Source: Methanobacteriota archaeon (GTDB lineage Archaea; Thermoplasmatota; Poseidoniia; Poseidoniales; Thalassarchaeaceae). From it: a DNA stretch of 35,519 nucleotides. This document shows, one piece after another, positions 19,883-27,834 of the stretch. The first letter of the stretch is position 1. Each line of letters opens with the position of its first letter. Both the position numbers and the translations under genes were made by a program. The stretch covers positions 1-35,519 of the forward strand of contig JAAZXI010000011.1 of the NCBI GenBank assembly GCA_014240285.1, in the 5' to 3' direction. The notes under the pieces are model-generated. The model was not told the origin of the DNA and made no database searches. It worked only from the letters and a program-made list of their open reading frames with translations.

Positions 19883-19960
19883 GGGCCAGTAGGTTAGCTT
19901 GGCCTATACTTGGCGCTTCGGGGGCGTTAGACCTCAGTTCAAATCTGGGCGGGCCCACCA
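19883..19960 (+). tRNA. tRNA-Pro (CGG), CCA encoded
   Basis: Acceptor GGGCCAG/CGGGCCC (A6.G67 mismatch), anticodon stem GGCGC/GCGTT around loop TTCGGGG, T-arm CTCAG-TTCAAAT-CTGGG, A-CCA end. Confidence 0.8.
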
Positions 19961-19963
19961 CTT

Positions 19964-20291
19964 CAGTAGTTGCCGATGGTCGATAGGCAGCGCTCTATCA
20001 GATTGCCAAGCTCGCCAATCATCGCATCCTCCTCGTTTGTGAATCTGAGTGTCACAGCTCCGGACTTCTTTGATTCAAGACTGGATGGTAGTTGTAGGGG
20101 TAGTAGTACAGCGGCAGCAGGTAGACCCCAACGTGGTGGAGCTGTATCCTGACGCTGGCGAAGGGTCTGCCCGCTTCGGTCTCGATCCTGAGGTCTCCTG
20201 GTTCGTCCACGGTGACCGGCAGTCCTGCAGAGCCGTCTCTTACTATCTCAGCCAACCTAGCCCAGAGGAACAGGTGGTCGGGGTTCTTCAT
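19964..20291 (-). pseudogene. Frameshifted small ORF (conserved hypothetical), or sequencing-error split gene
   Basis: Frame A MKNPDHLFLWARLAEIVRDGSAGLPVTVDEPGDLRIETEAGRPFASVRIQLHHVGVYLLPLYYYPYN...; -1 frame continues ...LPSSLESKKSGAVTLRFTNEEDAMIGELGNLIERCLSTIGNY*, stop at 19964-19966. Confidence 0.6.
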
Positions 20292-21163
20292 CGCTCGACC
20301 TTCTTGCCGCTGGTCCAGTTGTAGATGCCCTCTCCGGTCTTCTTGCCTAGGTCACCTGCTTCGACCAACCGGTCAAGCAAAGGGTGCGGTCTGTAACTCT
20401 CGTCATCAAAGGCATCCGCGAGGTTGTTGAGAATGTCGCGTCGTACATCCAGGCCAACGAGGTCGCTGAGTTCCAGCGGCCCCATCGGATGCCTGTAACC
20501 CAGACGCATCGCTGTGTCTATGTCGCTTGCCGAGGCAACTCCGTCAGCCAGCATGCGAATCGCCTCGTTGCCGAGGACGACCCCGAGGCGACTTGTCGCG
20601 AAACCCGGGACGTCGCGCACCAAAATGGTCGTTTTTCCCATCGCAGAACCGATTGACTGCGCGGCTGCGATGGTCTCCTCAGAGACAGTGTTGTGGCGAA
20701 CCAGTTCGAGCAGACTCATCAGTGGAACTGGATTGAAGAAGTGCATCCCGATAATCCTATCCGGACAACCCGTAGATTGCGCTATCTCTGAGATTGGTAG
20801 CCCTGAGGTATTGGTCGCGAGCATCGCGTGACTCGGTGCTAGACGCTCCAGCTCGGCGAAGATATCTTGCTTCAACTGCATGCTCTCCGGAACCGCCTCG
20901 ATGACGAGGTCGGCACCTTCGACCGCCTCAGCCAAGTTATTGACAGCTCTCAGGTTTCCCGACCACTTGACCTTCTGGTCGGATGTGGTCTTGCCTCGCT
21001 CGATGCCTTTGTCCCAGAAAGCCTCGATTGCAGCCATCCCCTTGGTCAGGCCCTCTGGGAACGCATCGTACAAACGGGTCTTCCACCCAGTCTGGGCGCA
21101 AACCTGAGCTATCCCTGCGCCCATAGTCCCAGCGCCGACGACGGCGACACTCCGGACATCCAT
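20288..21163 (-). CDS. 3-hydroxyacyl-CoA (3-hydroxybutyryl-CoA) dehydrogenase
   Basis: VAVVGAGTMGAGIAQVCAQTGW Rossmann motif, TNTSGLPISEIAQ, RIIGMHFFNPVPLMSLLELV; probable start 21163. Confidence 0.93.
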   Translation of the reverse strand: MDVRSVAVVGAGTMGAGIAQVCAQTGWKTRLYDAFPEGLTKGMAAIEAFWDKGIERGKTTSDQKVKWSGNLRAVNNLAEAVEGADLVIEAVPESMQLKQDIFAELERLAPSHAMLATNTSGLPISEIAQSTGCPDRIIGMHFFNPVPLMSLLELVRHNTVSEETIAAAQSIGSAMGKTTILVRDVPGFATSRLGVVLGNEAIRMLADGVASASDIDTAMRLGYRHPMGPLELSDLVGLDVRRDILNNLADAFDDESYRPHPLLDRLVEAGDLGKKTGEGIYNWTSGKKVER

Positions 21164-21167
21164 CCGA

Positions 21168-21728
21168 TCACTCCCTGCCATAGGCTGCAAGCGCGGCTTG
21201 GAATAGCCTCTGGCGCGGCACATCGTGCTCTATGAAGCAAGTGAATGGAGCGACGTCCTTCAGTAACTCGATGGCGCTGACGTAGGCGCCGTATACGAAT
21301 GGATCTGCTGACTTGGTGGCTGGAATTTCAATTCCCAACTTGACTAGGCCCATTCTTGTATCCTCGTCCCAGATGGCATAGGTGTGGTTGGTGAAGTGGA
21401 GGTATGCGGACAGCCTACGCAGATCCGACCTCGCCTTCTCGGTAAAGCTCTCTAACAGAAGCGTATCTGGATATCTGATAGCGTACAGCGCCAGCATGAC
21501 CTCTCTCTGAGTCTCCTCGCGCCAATCTCGTTTCTCCAGCCCCATCCAAGAGTCAATCATGTCTAGCATCTCGGGGGTGTACGGTCTGCGGACTCTGTAC
21601 AGCAGTTCCTCGTAACCTCCTGCATCCCCCTCCTTGGAGTGGTGATGCTGGTGAAAGTAGTCAGTCAGCATATCGAAGAACGGCCCACATCGCTCTTTGT
21701 CGAACGATGTCAGCGCTATGTGCTGCAT
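21168..21728 (-). CDS. Hypothetical helical protein in BoxB-like cluster
   Basis: 186 aa ORF immediately downstream of the BoxB-like gene, same strand; no recognised family. Confidence 0.7.
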   Translation of the reverse strand: MQHIALTSFDKERCGPFFDMLTDYFHQHHHSKEGDAGGYEELLYRVRRPYTPEMLDMIDSWMGLEKRDWREETQREVMLALYAIRYPDTLLLESFTEKARSDLRRLSAYLHFTNHTYAIWDEDTRMGLVKLGIEIPATKSADPFVYGAYVSAIELLKDVAPFTCFIEHDVPRQRLFQAALAAYGRE

Positions 21729-21747
21729 ATCGAGGACCCCCGTGGAT

Positions 21748-22890
21748 TCAGTCTCCCTTCCACTCTCGGTACTGTATCCATTCTTGCTTCAGATACTTGT
21801 TGACCAGCCTGTCCTCATCCTCATCCGTTGGCAGGACCGAAGAGAGATACTCCTCCCAAGCGACATCATCGCCCTCAAAATCCTCGCCATGGACAGTGTA
21901 TCGCTTTCCCGCGAATTTGCCTATGCCGCGCTTGAACTTGTCAGAGGGGATGTAGAGTTCTGACTCCCCTTCCTTGCGGACCTTGCTGATTCTACGCATC
22001 TCGTCTCGCAGTTCCTGAAAGTACAGTTCCCGACTGGCTTCGTTCAGATGTTCTCTGACTGCGGGCTCCTGAGCCTCTCGTTCGTCGTATCTACCCTTGA
22101 CCCCATACACATATGCCCATTGGGCACTCGTGGAGTCGTCGGTACCAAACAGGTCCAGTCCAGTACTAACCCACTTGTTGACGTACTTCTGGATGAGGTC
22201 ACAGGGGATGACACCCTGCTTCACTACCCTGCGAAGTCCATTGGCGCCAGTTCCAAGGTGAAATGACTCCTCCTTCAACATCGGCCCCATACTGGCAGCC
22301 AAGGGCTTGAACGACGAGGTGCTTAGCATCTTGAGTTGGTACTTGCCATCACGATCGATGAAGTGGGTGAACATGAAGAAATCGAGCCAGTGGTCGATAG
22401 GCTCGTTGAATGAACCAAGTATACGAGTCCCCTCCTGAGCATTCCTCTCAAGCAGTTTTGAGGCCTCTCTTACGCCCTGTTCGCCGAAGAACGTGCAGAG
22501 CAGGTAAGCCATTTGCCAGCCATGACGCTGCTCCTCACACATGATTCTCAGAGCCGACTTGCGGTCGTACTCGGTCGGCGCAGAGGCCAGCAGATGGTTC
22601 TGCTGCTCAACTGATGCGAACTCTGTGTCGCCCTGAACACTTACCATGTTGATTATGGCGTCTCGAATGGTCTGTTGGGGGATTTGCATTCTACGCTCCC
22701 ACTTTGGTTTACCTTTGAAGTCGCCAAACTCGATTTGACTGCCAGCAGTGTCCCAGTCGAACTTGATGTCAAAACGATAGTCGCCAAGCCATGAGGGGTC
22801 GAAGCCTATTCTGGTCTGCCACTCGCTGAAGTCGTCAATCCAAGCCTCGAAGTTCTGAGTGTAGTCTCCGACAACCTCTGCGTCTGCCAT
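21748..22890 (-). CDS. BoxB-like (benzoyl-CoA 2,3-epoxidase component B-like) diiron oxygenase
   Basis: 380 aa; VSVQGDTEFASVEQQNHLLASAPTEYD, CEEQRHGWQMAYLL, FNEPIDHWLDFFMFTHFIDRDGKYQL, KEESFHLGTGANGLRRVV resemble BoxB; carboxylate/His ligands of a diiron site present. Confidence 0.78.
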   Translation of the reverse strand: MADAEVVGDYTQNFEAWIDDFSEWQTRIGFDPSWLGDYRFDIKFDWDTAGSQIEFGDFKGKPKWERRMQIPQQTIRDAIINMVSVQGDTEFASVEQQNHLLASAPTEYDRKSALRIMCEEQRHGWQMAYLLCTFFGEQGVREASKLLERNAQEGTRILGSFNEPIDHWLDFFMFTHFIDRDGKYQLKMLSTSSFKPLAASMGPMLKEESFHLGTGANGLRRVVKQGVIPCDLIQKYVNKWVSTGLDLFGTDDSTSAQWAYVYGVKGRYDEREAQEPAVREHLNEASRELYFQELRDEMRRISKVRKEGESELYIPSDKFKRGIGKFAGKRYTVHGEDFEGDDVAWEEYLSSVLPTDEDEDRLVNKYLKQEWIQYREWKGD

Positions 22891-22937
22891 GCAATTACGG
22901 CAGCGAGAACTGGTATATCAAACGCTGTATCTCAATC

Positions 22938-22955
22938 CGCACTCTAAAGAGTGCG
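22938..22955. promoter_or_regulatory. Perfect palindrome CGCACTCT-AA-AGAGTGCG upstream of the BoxB-like gene
   Basis: 8-bp arms, 2-nt spacer; on the minus strand followed by TTTGATATACC (TATA-like) and then the ATG at 22890. Confidence 0.6.
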
Positions 22956-22961
22956 TTCGGC

Positions 22962-23789
22962 TCAATTCCCATCGAACTCTGGTACTTCCCTCTTGACGTA
23001 GGCGGCTATGCCTTTCTTGGCATCACCGCTTTGGAAGAGGTCTGACTGCAGCTCCCTTTCGAGAGCGAGATGGTACTCGAGAGGTATCTCCATGCCGCTC
23101 TGGACGCTGCGCTTGATGTTCCCAATTGCCTTGCTGGCAGCATAGGGCAGGGTGAACTGGCCTGCGTAGTCTAGGATGTCCTGGCGAAACTCGTCGAGGC
23201 TGCCGGCCCAGACGTCATGAACCAGATCCATCTCCTTGGCCTCCTCGTACGAGAATTTACGTCCAGTGACCATAATCTCCATCGCCTTTGCTTTACCGAC
23301 CAGACGAGACAGTCTGGCAGTCCCGCCGGTACCTGCGAGGACGCCTAAGGAGACCTCGGGCAGACCGACCTGCCCAGAGTCCTTGCGACCGATTCGGATG
23401 TCGGCTGCCATGGCAATTTCGAGGCCGCCTCCGACGGCGTGACCGTTGAGGGCGGCGATAACGAGCTTGGGGGTCTGCTCAAGCCTGCTCAGGGTCTCGT
23501 TGGCGTGAAGGCAGAAGAAATACTTGAATCCAGGACTGACAGAATCAAGCATACTGATGCTGGCTCCTGCTGAGAAGAACTTCTCACCGTGTCCAGTCAG
23601 CATAATCACAGTCGCATCATCATCGAAGCGAGCCTTCAGAACCGCCTCATCGATGTCGCGCATCATCGCGTGAGTGTATGTATTGACCGGAGTTTTCCCC
23701 TCAGTCAACGGGTCACCGGCTGAATCGGAGCACAGCTCGATGACGGCTATTCCGTTGTCCGTTACTCCGTAGTTCACAAGATTGTTTGT
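22962..23789 (-). CDS. Enoyl-CoA hydratase/isomerase (crotonase) family protein
   Basis: FSAGASISML, LNGHAVGGGLEIAMAADIRIG, GLPEVSLGVLAGTGGTARL; ORF opens at 23852, probable start near 23789 (MTNNLVNYG). Confidence 0.9.
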   Translation of the reverse strand, partial: TNNLVNYGVTDNGIAVIELCSDSAGDPLTEGKTPVNTYTHAMMRDIDEAVLKARFDDDATVIMLTGHGEKFFSAGASISMLDSVSPGFKYFFCLHANETLSRLEQTPKLVIAALNGHAVGGGLEIAMAADIRIGRKDSGQVGLPEVSLGVLAGTGGTARLSRLVGKAKAMEIMVTGRKFSYEEAKEMDLVHDVWAGSLDEFRQDILDYAGQFTLPYAASKAIGNIKRSVQSGMEIPLEYHLALERELQSDLFQSGDAKKGIAAYVKREVPEFDGN

Positions 23790-23872
23790 CATCGGCTCCA
23801 TTTCGGGCCAAGAGGTCATGCCCGCGCCACTGAGGGCCGCCATATCAATCAAACGGAGCAGGATGGACGCCT

Positions 23873-25099
23873 TTAGGCGTCACTCTTGTCGAAGGAGGTC
23901 TTGCCTCCACCCCTGCGAACGAGGTCCCACTGTTCTGCAATCTTTTCGCCTCTGACGCTCGGCTCCCAACTGTCCCTAGAAAGAGCCTTCCTGAATGGCA
24001 TGCGACTAACCATTCTACCGTCTGCGAGTTGTTTGCGCCTGAGCATGCCGAGCCTGACCATTGGCCACAGCATTCTCCGAATTAGTCCCGGCTTGTACAT
24101 CCAGCGCATGAACGCGAGACCGTCTCCCTTCCTGCGCTGATCTCGCATCCAGTGATTGGCAACCATCTTGAATCCGCGATTACCGACTCTGTTCATCATG
24201 AAGCGGTTGATGGCACTGGCCCTGACTAGGGGAACGAGGCGTTTACGCACTTCACTCTCATAGTCGCACTCACCAAGAACTGCTCTGGCTGCCAGTACAC
24301 CACTGGTGACCGCGTATCTCATGCCGAAGCCCCACATGAAGTCCTGTAGACCACCCGCCTCGCCCACATAGTAGCGTCCCTCGTGGACGTATTTGTCCGG
24401 CAGCGAGAAGTCGCCTTTGCCACCAACCCTCTTGATAGGTTTGCGATTTAGGTCGTAGTGCTGCTCGTACCATGCTATGGTCTCATTGAGGTAGCGCGAA
24501 GTCTTCTTCTGCTGCCTCCACAGACAGGTACAGATCAGACCTATGCCGTCGATTATGATGAGGTAGGAATAGGCTCCAGGTGCCAACTTGTCATTCAGCT
24601 GGAAGGTGACATGATTGGGGTGACTGGTGTGAAATATCTCCCCGAAAGCCACCGCGCTGGATTCCTTCGGACCGGCAGCTACGATTTGGCAGTCCTCGGG
24701 TTCCCTGCGGGTATCGTAGTGGATTTCTGCGCCCGCATTTAGCGCCATCTGCTTGAAGCCCTGGTCGATGCAGTGCTCGGCTGTCCCACGCTCTACTACT
24801 CGAAAAGCAACTCCTGAGGTTCTCGGTTGGGTTATCTCGTCGTCTGGGTGGACTAGATCGATTACATCGAAAGCGTCGGATTTGAACTCATCTGGATTGA
24901 AGCCCCACTCACGCATCTCATCGAAGAAGTCAGAGCCACTGGTCCAATTCTCTATGCCTTGGAAATCACCATCGAAGCGAGCCCCACTATCTGAGCGGAT
25001 TTCGTGGACATGAACCTCCCGGCCCGCGTTCGCCAGATAGGCGGCCGCGGCGAGACCCGAGAGGCCTGCTCCGAGGATGTGGACTGGCTCGTTACTCAC
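23873..25099 (-). CDS. FAD-dependent oxidoreductase (geranylgeranyl-reductase-like)
   Basis: 408 aa; VHILGAGLSGLAAAAYLANAGREVHVHE dinucleotide-binding motif, YYVGEAGGLQDFMWGFGMRYAVTSGVLAA. Confidence 0.82.
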   Translation of the reverse strand: MSNEPVHILGAGLSGLAAAAYLANAGREVHVHEIRSDSGARFDGDFQGIENWTSGSDFFDEMREWGFNPDEFKSDAFDVIDLVHPDDEITQPRTSGVAFRVVERGTAEHCIDQGFKQMALNAGAEIHYDTRREPEDCQIVAAGPKESSAVAFGEIFHTSHPNHVTFQLNDKLAPGAYSYLIIIDGIGLICTCLWRQQKKTSRYLNETIAWYEQHYDLNRKPIKRVGGKGDFSLPDKYVHEGRYYVGEAGGLQDFMWGFGMRYAVTSGVLAARAVLGECDYESEVRKRLVPLVRASAINRFMMNRVGNRGFKMVANHWMRDQRRKGDGLAFMRWMYKPGLIRRMLWPMVRLGMLRRKQLADGRMVSRMPFRKALSRDSWEPSVRGEKIAEQWDLVRRGGGKTSFDKSDA

Positions 25100-25120
25100 G
25101 CCCTCGCGACTTCAGGCCTA

Positions 25121-25158
25121 CCGCTTGAACGGTTGGGTCTCGTCCGTCGCGTTCAAGC
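25121..25158. promoter_or_regulatory. 10-bp inverted repeat CGCTTGAACG-N18-CGTTCAAGCG in a divergent intergenic region
   Basis: Perfect arms at 25121-25130 and 25149-25158, between the FAD oxidoreductase (-) and moaE (+). Confidence 0.55.
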
Positions 25159-25179
25159 GCAGCACCCGGATGGCACTGC

Positions 25180-25602
25180 ATGACTCGGGTACGGATACTC
25201 ATCGAACCCGAGCAACTCGACCCAGATGGTCTGCGCGAGATGCTCAATTCGGATGGCTGCGGCAGCGTAGTCAGCTTCGTGGGCTTGACGCGCGGAGAGG
25301 ACGACGGGGTGACTGTCGAGCGGCTCGAGTTCGACGCTTGGGAGGGAGAACTCCCCGGCGTTCTGAACGAGCTCGCCGAACAGGCTCTGGGCCAGTTTGG
25401 GGTGAGCTCGGTGGTGCTGGCCCACCGCACCGGCTCGGTCGGAGCGGGTGAGCCCATCGTGTGCATCCACGTCGGCTCACCCCATAGGGCCGAGGGCTTC
25501 GAGGCCTGCAGCTGGCTGATCGACGAACTGAAGCGCCAAGCACCGCTTTGGAAGAAGGAAATCCGGACTGACGGAGAGGTCTGGAAGCCCGGTCTCGGAT
25601 GA
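25180..25602 (+). CDS. moaE: Molybdopterin synthase catalytic subunit MoaE
   Basis: GSVVSFVGLTRGEDDG, LEFDAWEGEL, VVLAHRTGSVGAGEPIVCIHVGSPHRAEGFEA, APLWKKE. Confidence 0.93.
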   Translation: MTRVRILIEPEQLDPDGLREMLNSDGCGSVVSFVGLTRGEDDGVTVERLEFDAWEGELPGVLNELAEQALGQFGVSSVVLAHRTGSVGAGEPIVCIHVGSPHRAEGFEACSWLIDELKRQAPLWKKEIRTDGEVWKPGLG

Positions 25603-26949
25603 TTACATAGTGTCCATTGCACCACTGATGCTGGCCACTGCCTCAGGTACGTTCGATGCTATCCCCTCGACCATCATCCAGCCGTGGCCCTTGACCCCGT
25701 CGCCAACGAGTCTAATTCCTTCGACACCGATGTCCGAGGGTAGTTCGGCACCCTGTGGGGCGCGATTGCAAGGCCAGTTCTTGTGATAGGTGTGGACACA
25801 CAACTCCTCGCCATGGTCAGCGAGCCAAGGGATGGCATCGTAGAGATCCTCACGCCCCTTCACTATCTCCGATTTGACGCTCGGGTCCGGCACGTACTGG
25901 TGTGTGATCATCATGTGCTTTCCCTCAGGTGCGAGACTCGAATCGGAGAAGGTTGGAATAACGTACCCACCGACTCTTTCCAAACCCGGCAGCATAGTTA
26001 CCCCGCTGCCACGGTGGGGAATATCATCATCCAGCGCGAACACGAAGCCGATGCCTCCGACTGCTTGAGTGTCACGGACCTGCTCTCTGATTCCCGTAGC
26101 CACCTCAAAGTCGTCCGAGAGCGCCTTGAGCAGGTTAGGGTGTCCACCATTGTGAATGATCGCATCGGCACCAACCCAAACCCCCTCATCCCGACCGCGC
26201 CGCCTGATACCGATGCAGAAGCGGTTTCCCTTGGTCGACTCCTCTGCATCGCCAGGCAGTATCTCGGTGATTTCGTGGGACAGTTTGACGCGAGCCCCGT
26301 TCTCCCGCAAGTCGCTTCGTAGCCCGTCGATGACCCCCTTGCATCCTCCCTTGGGGACATGAGGGCGATCGAGCCAGAACGAGTTCTGAAGCATCCTCAC
26401 TACGGTCGAAGCAGGCATCTGCTCGAACCTAAGGCTGATAGCGAAGTTGGCGAAAGCATCGACAAAGTCAATGAAGTCATTGGAGAAGTACCTCGACATC
26501 CAGGTCCTGCCGTCCTCAGTCTCGTTGCCCCATGGCCGTTTGGCGGTCTTCATCAACAGCCGCGGCAGGTTCAGAGTGTCCTTGAGCGAGAACCACGGTA
26601 AGACCCCGTAGACCGAGTTGGCCCGTTGCAGCTTACCATCCTTGATCCGGCAGGCGAACTTGGTGGTTGGCAAGAAGTCGACCCCATGACGCCCCAAATC
26701 GAGCCCACCGTTATTCCTATTCCCGAGAATCAGTTTGGCGAAGGGACCCTTCTTGCCGTGTGGAATCATGTGGACTGCGCCGGTTGGAATTTGAAAACCA
26801 TCGTGGTCGTGCTGGGTGAACCTGCCGCCGGCGAAAGACATCCTTTCGTAGACTGAGACATCGTACTTCTGTGTCTGTGCGAGACTTGCGGCTGATGCCA
26901 GCCCCCCTACTCCGGCGCCGATAACCACTGCCTTTGCTCGCTCGCTCAT
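25603..26949 (-). CDS. Phytoene-desaturase-like FAD/NAD(P)-binding oxidoreductase
   Basis: 448 aa; AVVIGAGVGGLASAASLAQTQKYDVSVYERMSFAGGRFTQHDHDGFQIPTGAVHM; C-terminal GIRLVGDGVKGHGWMMVEGIASNV. Confidence 0.85.
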   Translation of the reverse strand: MSERAKAVVIGAGVGGLASAASLAQTQKYDVSVYERMSFAGGRFTQHDHDGFQIPTGAVHMIPHGKKGPFAKLILGNRNNGGLDLGRHGVDFLPTTKFACRIKDGKLQRANSVYGVLPWFSLKDTLNLPRLLMKTAKRPWGNETEDGRTWMSRYFSNDFIDFVDAFANFAISLRFEQMPASTVVRMLQNSFWLDRPHVPKGGCKGVIDGLRSDLRENGARVKLSHEITEILPGDAEESTKGNRFCIGIRRRGRDEGVWVGADAIIHNGGHPNLLKALSDDFEVATGIREQVRDTQAVGGIGFVFALDDDIPHRGSGVTMLPGLERVGGYVIPTFSDSSLAPEGKHMMITHQYVPDPSVKSEIVKGREDLYDAIPWLADHGEELCVHTYHKNWPCNRAPQGAELPSDIGVEGIRLVGDGVKGHGWMMVEGIASNVPEAVASISGAMDTM

Positions 26950-26958
26950 CCTGCCACC

Positions 26959-27219
26959 TCAGGAGTACACTAGGGCTCCTGTTGGACACCAAAGGAGACA
27001 CCTCAGGCAGTCAGTGCAATTATCCTCGATGACCTCGCAAAGTCCCTCGACGATTAGCGCATCGTCCTTACAGGCCATGAGGCAGTAAGAACAGCCGACA
27101 CAGAGTTCGTCGATTACCTGCAGTTTCAGGCCGTCAGTGATAGGCCTGTCATGGGCGATACCCGATTCCAGTTCGGGGACAGCGCCCGGAGTCGCCTTGT
27201 TTCGAAACGCCTCGGCCAC
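26959..27219 (-). CDS. 2[4Fe-4S] ferredoxin-like protein
   Basis: 86 aa; CVGCSYCLMACKDDAL and CTDCLRCLLWCPTGAL. Confidence 0.9.
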   Translation of the reverse strand: MAEAFRNKATPGAVPELESGIAHDRPITDGLKLQVIDELCVGCSYCLMACKDDALIVEGLCEVIEDNCTDCLRCLLWCPTGALVYS

Positions 27220-27348
27220 ACCACCCCATTGCCGCCGACTATTTCAGATGTTATCCGCGAACACGCCACAACCACAACTCCGCTGATAGGCCGGTTCTCT
27301 GAATAGTGATGATGAACTCGCGAGCCCGCAGGCGCGAGAGGCGATAGA

Positions 27349-27810
27349 TTGGATGAGGAGTCGTGGACCGGGATAATCGACGTCGGCTCTAAGCCCGTTG
27401 TCGCTCGCGAGGCAGTAGCAACTGGCCTCCTCGTCCTCTCCGAAGGAGGCATCGACGTCGTTGCCAACGGTCGCTCACCCAAGGGTGATGTCAGAGAGGC
27501 CTCGACAATCGCCGCCATCCAGGCGGTGAAGGAGACCCCTCGCACCCTGCCTCACTGTCACCCCATCCCTATCGAGGGCTGTACTGTTGATTGGAAGGTA
27601 GAGAAAAACGGTCTGCGCTGCACGGTCTCCGTGCGCACCCATTGGACCACTGGTGTGGAGATGGAGGCACTGTGCGGAGTCAATGCAGGGCTGCTGTGCG
27701 CCTGGGACATGCTCAAGTCAATTGAGAAGGATTCTGAAGGTCAGTATCCAACTTCCAAGATAGAAGGAGTGCGGGTCCTACGCAAGAGCAAGGGCGACCC
27801 GCATGATTGA
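27349..27810 (+). CDS. moaC: Cyclic pyranopterin monophosphate synthase accessory protein MoaC
   Basis: TTG start; GIIDVGSKPVVAREAVATG, PHCHPIPIEG, TGVEMEALCGVNAGLLCAWDMLKSIEK. Confidence 0.9.
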   Translation: MDEESWTGIIDVGSKPVVAREAVATGLLVLSEGGIDVVANGRSPKGDVREASTIAAIQAVKETPRTLPHCHPIPIEGCTVDWKVEKNGLRCTVSVRTHWTTGVEMEALCGVNAGLLCAWDMLKSIEKDSEGQYPTSKIEGVRVLRKSKGDPHD

Positions 27811-27834
27811 ATGCTAAGGCTCATTCGGAGCAGC

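Noticed and set aside
27317-27338. CTCGCG...CGCGAG inverted repeat before moaC as a Moco riboswitch
   Set aside because: Only 6-bp GC-rich arms and no match to the known bacterial Moco riboswitch architecture.
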